Assembly: GCA_002753185.1 (NCBI GenBank)
Contig: PDZX01000021.1
Location: forward strand, 1 to 59,411
Direction of reading: 5' to 3'
Origin: Magnetococcales bacterium WMHbin3
Lineage (GTDB): Bacteria > Pseudomonadota > Magnetococcia > Magnetococcales > Magnetaquicoccaceae
Length of the DNA: 59,411 nt
The notes below the pieces were generated by a model that saw only the letters and a program-made list of their open reading frames with translations, was not told the DNA's origin and did not search any database. Made by a program: the position numbers and the translations under genes. Shown one piece after another: positions 6,756 to 14,654 of this stretch; positions within the stretch are counted from its first letter, which is position 1; every line of letters starts with the position of its first letter.

Positions 6756-9107
6756 CTAAGCCGTCATTTGTTTGTAGAGTTCGAGATGCTTGGCATTGTC
6801 CACGCGGATCGTGCCATAGACATCACCGGATTGGGCTGGAGCGACCGTGACCACCGTGTCGTTCCAGGCCTGGTCGCCGTTCCCCTTGATCAAGGCGAGC
6901 GGCAGGATTTCGTTGGGGTTGACCCCCTTGTCACGCCACCAGATATTGTCTTCGATGTCCGCGTCATGCAGTTGCGGGTTCGCATGGGCCGGGATCGGCA
7001 GGTCGGGTTTTGCCTGGGCCACCCGGCCATACGAGGTGCGGCCCGCCGATGTGGCGATCCCCACTACCTGCGGATGCATGCCATTGGTCAGCATCGCCTT
7101 GGTCACCAGATAGCCCACCGGCGAGGTTACCCGCACCAGGGAGCCATCCTCGATCTTCAACTCCCGCGCCGTCGCCTTGTTGATCATCAAGGGATTGGCG
7201 TGGGAAATCTCCGCGAGATATTTGAGATTCGCGGTCATCGACAAGGCGTGATAGGCCACCTTGTAGGTCGTCAGGACGAACTGTCCGGGTTGCAGTTTGG
7301 CATGCGCGGGATTGGGCTTCAAATCGGGAATCGCGACCTGGATCTTGCCCGACTCCGTGGCGAAACCCGACTTTTTGAATGTCCCGTATTCGCCCGCCAC
7401 CGGTTCGCCATCCTTGATGATCTGCCGGTTGGCCGGATCGATTTTGCCGTAGTCGGGCCAGAATCCCTTGGAGACCAGTTTTTTGTAGTTGGCCTCCAGG
7501 CCGGGGGTGGCGGCGCACGACTGTTCCACCCACTGCTTGGCGTTGGCGAAGGCCCAGAACCCCTTCATCCCCTTTTGTCCGTCCGCATCCAGGGCCTCGA
7601 CGATTTTCTTCAACGTCTCCCGCACGTCCATGGCCATGGCCACGGGCTTGACGCCGGGCACGCTGATGCTGGCCCATGGCTTGAGCGCCGTGGGGCTGCT
7701 GACCAGGGCATGCCGTTCCACCCCCACCACGTCCGGCAGGATTAGATCCGCCCATTCCGAGGTCTCGCTCATGAAGGGCGAAAAGTCCACGACAAAGGGA
7801 ACCCGTTGTTCGTCCTTCAGCATTTCGCGCCACAGGCTCGCGGCGGGCGCCGAATAGACCGGATTGCTCATGTGGTTGAACAATACCCTGACCTTGCGCT
7901 GTCCGTTAATCACCTCGAAGGGAAAGGTGTGATTCATTTTTGCCGCAGGGCGCGACAGCGGCTTGGGGGCCGGTTGCGGGTCGGCGATCTGGTACTGTCT
8001 GGGCAGGCAACAGCCACCTTCGTTGTCGATGTTGCCGGTGATCACCGCCAGCAGCAGACAGGCCTGCTCCACCTCCACCCCCTGCTGCCGGCTGCTGACG
8101 CCGTTCATGGTGAAGACCGACGCCGGATGATTCTTGGCGAATTCCACGGCGATCCGCTTGATGGTCTTTTCCGGCACGCCGCTGATATCCGAGGCCATCT
8201 TCGTGGTGTAGGGGGCCAGGGCTTCCAGCAGTTTTTCGCTGGTGGTGTTGGTCCAGGTGTCGATGAACGCCTTGTCGGCCAGCCCCTTTTCCAGGATGTG
8301 CCGGCACATGGCCAGCGCAATGACGCCATCGCTGCCGGGCTGAACCGGGATCCATTCGTGGCTGCGTCCGGCGGTATTGGAGAGCCGGACGTCGAAGGTC
8401 ACCATTTTCAGGCGATTGTTGACCAGGCCGTCCGTCAGGCGCTGCGCCAACGGCAAGGCGGTCTCCATGGTGTTGCAGCCGAAATTGAGCAGATATTTGC
8501 TGTGTTCCATGTCGGGCAGCAGGAACGATACCCCGAACATCTGGCGCAGGGCGGTCTGCTTGGCCATGCCTCCCAGGCCGGGCACGCAACTGCGCACCAG
8601 GGAACTGGAGCCGAGCGTGTCGAGAAACCGCGACATGGCAGTGTCCTGGAATCCCCCTTCGTTGGCGACGATGGTGTCGGGTTCGGCCAGCGCCTCCTTG
8701 ACCTTGCCGGTCACCTCGGCGAGCGCCGCTTCCCAGGTGATGGCCTGCCACTTGCCGGACCCGCGGGGGCCGCTCCGTTTGAGCGGGGTGGTGATCCGAT
8801 CCGGATCCTGGGCGCTCAGGAAGGAGGCCAGTCCCTTGGCGCAGAACTTCCCGCGACTGGCGATGTGATCCGGGTTGCCTTCGGTCTTTTTGATGGCCCC
8901 GTCCTCCACATAGGAGAATCCCCCGTCGAAATAGGGACAGAGGGTGCAGGCATAGTGACTGCGGGTACGGGCATTATAGGTGCGCAGTTGGTGATAGTTC
9001 TTGCCTCCCAGTTCCAGTTCCATCGCCTGGGCGGGCGAGAGCATGGCCGCGCTGGCGAGAACACTGCCGCTGGCTACCAGGAATTGCCGTCTGCAAATTT
9101 CAACCAT
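6756..9107 (-). CDS. periplasmic molybdopterin oxidoreductase catalytic subunit (CISM family)
   Basis: The 783-residue protein begins with a Tat signal (CRRQFLVASG, cut near AQA). It then has the DMSO-reductase-family layout: N-terminal FeS region, GNPDH, bis-MGD binding segments (HEWIPVQPGSDGVIALAM, FVVDFSPFMSETSEWADLILP) and the C-terminal cap (HANPLMINKATARELKIEDGSLVRV). Cys in RSCVPG near residue 170 aligns with the Mo-ligand Cys of Psr/Phs/Ttr-type enzymes. The N-terminal cluster motif reads C-x2-C-x3-D...C, with Asp at the usual third Cys. The nearest types are polysulfide, thiosulfate or tetrathionate reductases and related quinone oxidoreductases, but the substrate cannot be read from the sequence. 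It is third in the FeS-NrfD-Mo-pentaheme operon. Confidence 0.85.
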   Translation of the reverse strand: MVEICRRQFLVASGSVLASAAMLSPAQAMELELGGKNYHQLRTYNARTRSHYACTLCPYFDGGFSYVEDGAIKKTEGNPDHIASRGKFCAKGLASFLSAQDPDRITTPLKRSGPRGSGKWQAITWEAALAEVTGKVKEALAEPDTIVANEGGFQDTAMSRFLDTLGSSSLVRSCVPGLGGMAKQTALRQMFGVSFLLPDMEHSKYLLNFGCNTMETALPLAQRLTDGLVNNRLKMVTFDVRLSNTAGRSHEWIPVQPGSDGVIALAMCRHILEKGLADKAFIDTWTNTTSEKLLEALAPYTTKMASDISGVPEKTIKRIAVEFAKNHPASVFTMNGVSSRQQGVEVEQACLLLAVITGNIDNEGGCCLPRQYQIADPQPAPKPLSRPAAKMNHTFPFEVINGQRKVRVLFNHMSNPVYSAPAASLWREMLKDEQRVPFVVDFSPFMSETSEWADLILPDVVGVERHALVSSPTALKPWASISVPGVKPVAMAMDVRETLKKIVEALDADGQKGMKGFWAFANAKQWVEQSCAATPGLEANYKKLVSKGFWPDYGKIDPANRQIIKDGEPVAGEYGTFKKSGFATESGKIQVAIPDLKPNPAHAKLQPGQFVLTTYKVAYHALSMTANLKYLAEISHANPLMINKATARELKIEDGSLVRVTSPVGYLVTKAMLTNGMHPQVVGIATSAGRTSYGRVAQAKPDLPIPAHANPQLHDADIEDNIWWRDKGVNPNEILPLALIKGNGDQAWNDTVVTVAPAQSGDVYGTIRVDNAKHLELYKQMTA

Positions 9108-9122
9108 GTTCTCTTACCCCGA

Positions 9123-10031
9123 TCAATAGAACGACTGAAGATATTGACCGCCCAGCACCCACCAGATCCGCATGCCATACACGCCCACGGCCACCAGGAG
9201 GGAAGCCGTGACCGCGCCGGTCATCGTTTTCTTCAGCGGGGAAACGAGGATGATCAGTGGGACGAACAGGCCGATCACCATCGTCAGCCACAGGTACGGA
9301 AAGCGGAAGATCTCCATCAGGACCACGGTGTGTCCCATCACTTCGTTTTGGTTGCCGTAAACGGTCTGCATGAAATCCAGAAACAGCAGAAAGATGTCGA
9401 AGACGATCCCGTAGACCATGAAACTGGCCATCTCGAAGATCAGCGCCGGATCGAACTTGTTTTCCTCCGACCGGAACAGGTTGCGGATCCAGACGATCAC
9501 GTTCATCAACCCGATGCCGGAGATGAAGGCGCCGGTCAGAAAGAGCAGCGGGGCCAGGGCGGTATGGTTCAGGAAGCGTCCAGGATTGAGTTCCATCACC
9601 ACCCCGGTGTACCAGTGGGTGGAGAGCGCCAGGACAATGGCCACGATGCCGAAGACCTTGGCAAATGTCTGGTTGTTCTGGAGCACGAAGTAGCTGTAGA
9701 CGACCATCGACATCGGATACAAACAGATCAGCAGCGTACCCCAGGCCATGGGACCGGTGCTGTGCCAGTAGCCCGGTATGAGCAGGTAGATGAAGCGGAT
9801 CGGCTTGCCGAGGTCCCAGGTCAGCAGGAACGGCACCAGCAACAGCATGATGATGGCCGTTACCGACGCGGTCATCGTCAAGGGTTTGTAACGTTTGATG
9901 CCGAACACCCATCCAAAGCAGGAGATGACGAACGATCCGGCGCTGGCCCCAACCAGCCAGAAATAGACCGAAATGGTCGTACCCCACGCTACATGATGGA
10001 AGGCATTGTATGTGACGATGCTTTCTCCCAT
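9123..10031 (-). CDS. NrfD/PsrC-family quinone-interacting membrane subunit
   Basis: The 302-residue protein is almost wholly hydrophobic, with about eight to nine membrane helices, starting GESIVTYNAFHHVAWG and VYFWLVGASAGSFVIS, a typical NrfD/PsrC opening. It would anchor the periplasmic FeS and molybdenum subunits and exchange electrons with quinone. The ATG at 10031 follows GAGGA; a TTG at 10052 is possible but less likely. It lies 14 bases after the FeS gene stop and 16 bases before the catalytic subunit. Confidence 0.88.
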   Translation of the reverse strand: MGESIVTYNAFHHVAWGTTISVYFWLVGASAGSFVISCFGWVFGIKRYKPLTMTASVTAIIMLLLVPFLLTWDLGKPIRFIYLLIPGYWHSTGPMAWGTLLICLYPMSMVVYSYFVLQNNQTFAKVFGIVAIVLALSTHWYTGVVMELNPGRFLNHTALAPLLFLTGAFISGIGLMNVIVWIRNLFRSEENKFDPALIFEMASFMVYGIVFDIFLLFLDFMQTVYGNQNEVMGHTVVLMEIFRFPYLWLTMVIGLFVPLIILVSPLKKTMTGAVTASLLVAVGVYGMRIWWVLGGQYLQSFY

Positions 10032-10044
10032 ATTGAATCCGTCC

Positions 10045-10914
10045 TCAATCAAAAAGAAAAATCTTGAAGGCTTGGAAAGTCTCTTTTGCCTTGTGTGGTA
10101 TGGTCTTGAGATAGCCCACCCAGTTCTTGCCCACCTCCGCCATCAGGTTTTCGCCTTCCTTGATGTCGGCGAAGGCGTCGCCATTGTGGTACTCCTTGAA
10201 GTCGTTGAATTCGGCTTTGCTCTGCGCGGTGCGGTTGGTGTAACTGTGCGGTTCGTCCATAATCTCCCAGTCCGCCCCGACGTAATAGACCGAGGGAGAG
10301 GTTCCCAATTCGGGCTTGAGCACGGTGACGGTTTCGGTGGAGACCAGTTTGTGGACTTCGCTGTTGGGATCGTTCAGGTCGCCGAAGATGCGCGCGCCGC
10401 CCACGCAGGCCTGCACGCACGAGGGTACCAGGCCCTTCTTGACCCGATGGATGCAGAAGGTGCATTTGTCCACCACCATGCGCGGCAGTTTGTCATCCGT
10501 GCGCTTTTCGGGCAGCAGATGGCGCGCGTTGTACGGGCAGGCCACCATGCAGGTCCGGCAACCGATGCAGCGGTTGTAGCGCTGCAACACGAAGCCGTCC
10601 TCGTGTTTGTAGGTCGCCTGGGTGGGACAGTTGCGCACACAGACCGGGTAGTCGCAATGGTTGCACAAACGGGGCATGAAAATGCGTTTGGTTACGGGAT
10701 AGCCCCCTTTTTCCATCACCTTCACCCAGGTCCGCCATACGCCGAGTGGCAGTCCGTATTCGGTCTTGCAGGCGATCGAGCAGGACATGCATCCGATGCA
10801 TTTCCTCAGGTCGATGACCATGGCATACCGTTTTTTGCCGATCACCCCCTTGGTGCCGGGAGTCTGGAGTCCGAAGGAGCGTGGTTCCTTCTGTTGGGGT
10901 TCTTGGATGGCCAT
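10045..10914 (-). CDS. four-cluster [4Fe-4S] electron-transfer subunit (PsrB/TtrB/NrfC type)
   Basis: The 289-residue protein carries four ferredoxin-type cysteine groups: CIGCMSCSIAC, CNHCDYPVCVRNC, CIGCRTCMVAC and CTFCIHRVKKG...SCVQAC, followed by a C-terminal extension with the SPSVYYVG segment seen in TtrB/PsrB relatives. It has no signal of its own, as expected if it is exported with the Tat-bearing catalytic subunit. It is the first gene of the operon, about 150 bases downstream of the FNR-type box at 11067. The ATG at 10914 was chosen because the residues upstream to 11013 are not conserved-looking. Confidence 0.9.
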   Translation of the reverse strand: MAIQEPQQKEPRSFGLQTPGTKGVIGKKRYAMVIDLRKCIGCMSCSIACKTEYGLPLGVWRTWVKVMEKGGYPVTKRIFMPRLCNHCDYPVCVRNCPTQATYKHEDGFVLQRYNRCIGCRTCMVACPYNARHLLPEKRTDDKLPRMVVDKCTFCIHRVKKGLVPSCVQACVGGARIFGDLNDPNSEVHKLVSTETVTVLKPELGTSPSVYYVGADWEIMDEPHSYTNRTAQSKAEFNDFKEYHNGDAFADIKEGENLMAEVGKNWVGYLKTIPHKAKETFQAFKIFLFD

Positions 10915-11066
10915 GCAGGATTCTTCTCTCGTAATGAATGGAGGCAATGTCCCGACTGTTTCTGGGACGGCGCGCGCCGCGCCGTGGCGGGCATCGACGT
11001 ATTCCGTCCACAATGCTTGCTATGGTAAAACACTTGCCATGGTAGACCCTCGTGAAAAACGGGACC

Positions 11067-11080
11067 TTGATCAATGTCAA
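11067..11080. promoter_or_regulatory. FNR/DNR-type box upstream of the molybdoenzyme operon
   Basis: TTGAT-N4-GTCAA, one mismatch from the consensus palindrome. On the minus strand a TACCAT hexamer (11039-11044) stands at the -10 distance expected for a class II site, so it probably drives 10914-6073. A plus-strand effect on the small gene at 11239 cannot be excluded. Confidence 0.75.
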
Positions 11081-11238
11081 TCTTGGACGATTTTTTTTCA
11101 GAGACGGGCAAAATTCCGCCTGGTCGATTTTTTTTTGTCTGCGGGTCGTCAATCTATGGCAGAATGGTTGCCTTGGCAAGGGATTGTCATAAAGGATTAA
11201 CAAATTATCTCGGCATGGGAAGACAAGGAACCAGATAT

Positions 11239-11499
11239 ATGGAGATCATCACCTTCACGATTGTCGGCGCGGTTCTCTATCTGGCGTCGGATTGGGTACT
11301 CAACCGTTTGGAAGATGCCCGCGGGGCGCGATTCGCCCATCGCTCGTTGATCTTTTTCGCGATCATTCTGGCGCTCACCATGCCGGTTTTCTCCTGCATG
11401 CGCGGCGTGACGCGGGAAGGGGAGGCGCCGGAGACCGCAACCCGGCCTTCCGCCCCGCCGGACGCCGCCTCCCCCCAGCCTGATGTCACTCGAAAGTGA
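11239..11499 (+). CDS. small membrane protein of unknown function
   Basis: An 86-residue protein with two predicted membrane helices (EIITFTIVGAVLYLASDWVL and RSLIFFAIILALTMPVFSC) and a Pro/Ala-rich polar tail. The ATG follows AAGGA nine bases upstream. It stands alone on the plus strand between two minus-strand operons and overlaps the 3' end of the next gene by 14 bases in convergent orientation. I do not recognise the family. Confidence 0.65.
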   Translation: MEIITFTIVGAVLYLASDWVLNRLEDARGARFAHRSLIFFAIILALTMPVFSCMRGVTREGEAPETATRPSAPPDAASPQPDVTRK

Positions 11500-11983
11500 A
11501 CTGCTCCGAGTCCTTCTGGAAGCCGATCACGATGGATTGGCCCGGTTGCCAGTCGCGAACCGCCTCGCCGGAGTAATCGAAACCCTCCTTGCGGATGCTG
11601 TCGCGCATGCGCACGGTCAACTTGTGCTGGCCGGCGGGCAGGGAGTGCTTGGAATAGACGAAAGTCGCCATGTCGTGGCTCAGTCCGGGGGCCGGAAAGC
11701 TCCTGGTGGCCACGAAGCGGTCGTCCAGCAGGAGTTCGATGTAGATGGGCGCCCGTTGGCGCGGGCAGTCCTGCGGGCGGCGCATGTTGGGGGGGAGCTT
11801 CATCATCTCCTCCTGGGTGCGTTTGTGGCACTCCTGTTCCCGTTGCGAGGTGTGCTTGAAGGCCAGTTTCACCTCGGCCTGCCCGGGTTGCAGATAATGA
11901 TAGGCGGGCGAGGTCGAGAAATAGTAAATCGTGGCGAAAAAGACCAGATAGGCGGTCAACTGGATGGTGGCGCGGCGGATCAT
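11486..11983 (-). CDS. membrane-anchored protein of unknown function coupled to the cytochrome b fusion
   Basis: The 165-residue protein has one N-terminal membrane helix (LTAYLVFFATIYYFS) and a soluble, probably periplasmic domain rich in beta strands (APIYIELLLDDRF, GQHKLTVRMRDSIR, QSIVIGFQKDSEQF), with two cysteines in HKRTQ and RPQDCP contexts. Its start overlaps the upstream stop (ATGA), so it is translationally coupled to the cytochrome b/ferredoxin gene and probably works in the same complex. I do not recognise the family. Confidence 0.8.
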   Translation of the reverse strand: MIRRATIQLTAYLVFFATIYYFSTSPAYHYLQPGQAEVKLAFKHTSQREQECHKRTQEEMMKLPPNMRRPQDCPRQRAPIYIELLLDDRFVATRSFPAPGLSHDMATFVYSKHSLPAGQHKLTVRMRDSIRKEGFDYSGEAVRDWQPGQSIVIGFQKDSEQFTFE

Positions 11984-13509
11984 GGCTGTTGGTCTCCTTG
12001 CAGCGAGAGGCGGAATTCACGCAGACGCTTGGCCAACTCGGCCTGCTCCGCGCGGGAGTGGGAGGCCTGGTACCGGGTGACCCGCTTGCGGTCCACCCGG
12101 GTGACCAGTTTCGGCTCCCGTTCTCCGTCCAGCCGTTTTTCCGTCCAGCGGTTGCCGCAGCGGTGATAGCAGTCGCTCTCCCGGCAACTGGTGACGAACA
12201 CCCCGTCGGCGCCCTTCTTCAGGGCGTATTCGATCATGGAGGGGGGCAGCATCCCGCTGCAGGGGAGCTTTACCACCGCCACCGAGGCATCCTGCATGGG
12301 CACGACATCCACGCCGTGTTCGCAACCGAACAGCAGCACCCGTCCCGAACCGGCGAGATTGGCCAGTTTCTGGTTGACCTCGATGCGCAGGCTGTCCACG
12401 CCGCGCCACGGCATCTCGATGCCGGTGAGCAGGGTGGTGTCGGACATGCGGAACGGGTTGGACGAGGCGCAGGAGCCGCTGCAGATGCCGCAGGCCGTAC
12501 ACAGGGTCGGATTGACCGTGGGTTCGAACTCCGCCTGCTTGCCATCGGTGCGGGGTTGCATGGAGATCGCCCCGTAGGGGCAGTCCAGCGAACACTGCGT
12601 GCAGCCGCTGCAATGTTCCAGATTGACCTCGGCCGGGGGTTGTTCCTTTTTGCGCGGCAGCCACGGCACCAGCATCAGGAGGATGGTCAGCCCGGTGGAG
12701 AGGGACCAGGCCCAGCCGGGACCCAGCAGATCCACCAGTGGATAGATGTTGAGATAAAACCAGTCCAGATGCAGCACCACCGGCGCCTTCCCGGCCGCCA
12801 CCGGCGCGTGGCTGACCGCCGGTTTCACCAGGGAGAGCAGCAGCAGCGTGCCGAACGCCCCCAGGGCCAGTTGCCGGGGGGGGTTGAACTCGATCTGGCT
12901 GATGCGGCTCACGTGGGTCCACAACAGAAAGACCAACGCCACCGGAAAGCCCAGCAGATGCAGGAAGGCCATCAGGGTGAAAAACCGATCCGTGATCTGA
13001 TTGTCCAGAAAGTTGAACACCATCGAGCTGGGGATCATCGGGATCCAGTCCACCATTTCCGCCGTGGCCAGGGCTACGTACTGGGCCAACTGGTCCCATA
13101 CCAGCCAGTAGCCCGTGATGCCGAGGATCACCACCAACCAGAGCGTCGGCACCCCGGTGAACCAGGAGAACCACCGCACCCCCCGGTAGCGGTCACGGAA
13201 GAATTCGCGAAACAGGTGAATGAAGATCGTGATGACCGCAGCATCCGACGCATAGCGGTGCAGGCTGCGCATGATGCCCGCCATCCACCACTGCTCGTGG
13301 GTCATGTACTCCACGGATGCATACGCCCCGGCAACGTTGGTCTCGAACAAGGCGAACACGTACAGCCCGGAGACCAGAACGATCCAAAAAAAGAAGAAGG
13401 AGAGGGAACCGAGATGATAGAATGGGTTCAGCTTGGGGCCGAAGCCGGCGTTGAAGCCCTTTTCCACCGTCAGAATGAGTGTGTTGCCCGCTTTGCGAAA
13501 TGCATCCAT
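11980..13509 (-). CDS. cytochrome b6-type / ferredoxin / MvhD-like fusion protein
   Basis: The 509-residue protein joins three modules. Residues 1-225 are a four-helix cytochrome b domain with both heme-ligand His pairs: H-x13-H in LHRY...FIHLF and H-x14-H in FLHLL...WTHVS, the latter spacing being that of cytochrome b6. Two more membrane helices follow (to about 300). Then come two [4Fe-4S] ferredoxin motifs (CSGCTQCSLDCP, CTACGICSGSC) at 310-370. Last is an MvhD/FrhD-type [2Fe-2S] domain (LFGCEHGVD, LPCSGM, TSCRESDCYHRCGN). No PEWY quinol motif or Rieske domain is present. Helix counting puts the FeS modules in the cytoplasm, suggesting a quinone-to-Hdr-like or ferredoxin-like link. It is transcribed divergently from the NOR-like operon. 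Confidence 0.88.
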   Translation of the reverse strand: MDAFRKAGNTLILTVEKGFNAGFGPKLNPFYHLGSLSFFFFWIVLVSGLYVFALFETNVAGAYASVEYMTHEQWWMAGIMRSLHRYASDAAVITIFIHLFREFFRDRYRGVRWFSWFTGVPTLWLVVILGITGYWLVWDQLAQYVALATAEMVDWIPMIPSSMVFNFLDNQITDRFFTLMAFLHLLGFPVALVFLLWTHVSRISQIEFNPPRQLALGAFGTLLLLSLVKPAVSHAPVAAGKAPVVLHLDWFYLNIYPLVDLLGPGWAWSLSTGLTILLMLVPWLPRKKEQPPAEVNLEHCSGCTQCSLDCPYGAISMQPRTDGKQAEFEPTVNPTLCTACGICSGSCASSNPFRMSDTTLLTGIEMPWRGVDSLRIEVNQKLANLAGSGRVLLFGCEHGVDVVPMQDASVAVVKLPCSGMLPPSMIEYALKKGADGVFVTSCRESDCYHRCGNRWTEKRLDGEREPKLVTRVDRKRVTRYQASHSRAEQAELAKRLREFRLSLQGDQQP

Positions 13510-13873
13510 GCTTTTGTAACTCCGACCTGATGCGTGTGTAGTATCTTGGTATTCTGCAATATCAGAATCGCGTCGCGCTTGTCCAGCATTTTAATAAATT
13601 ATTTTTCATGCAGATTATGCTTGATCCGTGTGCAAGTATTGAGTTATGCTGGATGAATTGCTGCCTTGATCCCTGGGCGACCAGTTGAGGAGCGATGCCC
13701 CACAAGGGGGGGCTGGCGGTTATTCGAAGATTTTTTCCAGGCTTTTTGATCCAGGTCAAAGAACACAAAGAAACCGATTTGATTCTGTGCGCGGATCCTG
13801 TAAACTGATCGGCGTTTTCGGAATTTATTGATTTACACTCACCACAAACACCAAGACAAAAGGGTAATTTCAC
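13510..13873. promoter_or_regulatory. divergent intergenic region with FNR/DNR-type box (13746-13759)
   Basis: This 364-base stretch separates the cytochrome b fusion from the NOR-like operon. It holds TTGAT-N4-GTCAA at 13746-13759, about 120 bases before the 56-residue gene at 13874. A GATTCT hexamer at 13781-13786 lies near the expected -10 position on the plus strand. No convincing gene is present. One site could serve both operons. Confidence 0.75.
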
Positions 13874-14044
13874 ATGGCAAACACCGACAATCGAAACAAT
13901 CAAGGCGAGGAACCCGTGCCAGGCATGCAGCAACTCCTGGACAATCCATTTTTGCTGTTGGCGATCGGCGTCCTCTCTCCGACGGTCCTGTATACCCTGT
14001 GGGGCGTTGTGGAAATCATTTCCATCCCCACAGTCACCCAATAA
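13874..14044 (+). CDS. 56-residue single-helix membrane protein at the head of the NOR-like operon
   Basis: A short gene with a polar N-terminus (ANTDNRNNQGEEPVPG) and one membrane helix (LDNPFLLLAIGVLSPTVLYTLWG). It starts at ATG 13874 and ends with TAA 57 bases before the CuA subunit gene on the same strand. Small single-helix subunits are common in heme-copper enzymes, so it may be an accessory subunit of the complex; this is inference from position, size and topology. Confidence 0.7.
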   Translation: MANTDNRNNQGEEPVPGMQQLLDNPFLLLAIGVLSPTVLYTLWGVVEIISIPTVTQ

Positions 14045-14101
14045 AATTTAAATAATAAGGAAATCGACGATGCGCAAAGAAAGAATCAGGAGGCCCAACG
14101 C

Positions 14102-14638
14102 ATGAGCATTACACCTCCGGCCCACAAAATCTGGTGGAAAGAACATATCCATGGCATCGAGCTGATGTGGATCATCATCGCGCTCATCTGGTGTCTCGTC
14201 CTCTTCCTGTGGATGCCCTACTGGCACGTCTACGGCAAACAGAACCTCTCCAACGAGTCCTACAAGACCACCCCGGAGTTGTTCGAGGCCAAGGCCAACA
14301 AAATGGCCCAGGCCCACACCGTCCGTACCGAGGCGAAATCCAATATTCCGGTCGTCCATCCCCCGGCGGGCAGCGATGTCTATCTCCTCGGACGCCTTTG
14401 GCAGTGGTGGCCCATCCTGGAACTGGAAAAGAACAAGAGCTACCGTCTGCACATCTCTTCTTTGGATTGGCAGCATGGTTTCTCTCTGCAACCCGTCAAC
14501 GTCAACTTGCAAATCCTTCCCGGCTACGAAACCGTGGTGACCATCACCCCGGATCAGTCTGGTGAGTTCGCCATCGTCTGCAACGAGTTCTGCGGCGTTG
14601 GCCATCACACCATGCTGGGCAAGATTCATGTCAAATAA
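14102..14638 (+). CDS. heme-copper enzyme subunit II with CuA site
   Basis: The 178-residue protein has one membrane helix (residues 22-40) and a periplasmic cupredoxin domain. The CuA ligand set is complete: His125 (WQHG), Cys160, Glu162, Cys164, His168 and Met171 in CNEFCGVGHHTM. It would take electrons from cytochrome c or cupredoxin and pass them to subunit I. The single helix is typical of B-family and NOR-type subunit II rather than A-family oxidases with two. It lies 16 bases before the subunit I start. Confidence 0.92.
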   Translation: MSITPPAHKIWWKEHIHGIELMWIIIALIWCLVLFLWMPYWHVYGKQNLSNESYKTTPELFEAKANKMAQAHTVRTEAKSNIPVVHPPAGSDVYLLGRLWQWWPILELEKNKSYRLHISSLDWQHGFSLQPVNVNLQILPGYETVVTITPDQSGEFAIVCNEFCGVGHHTMLGKIHVK

Positions 14639-14654
14639 GGAGCCGCAAACCGCC

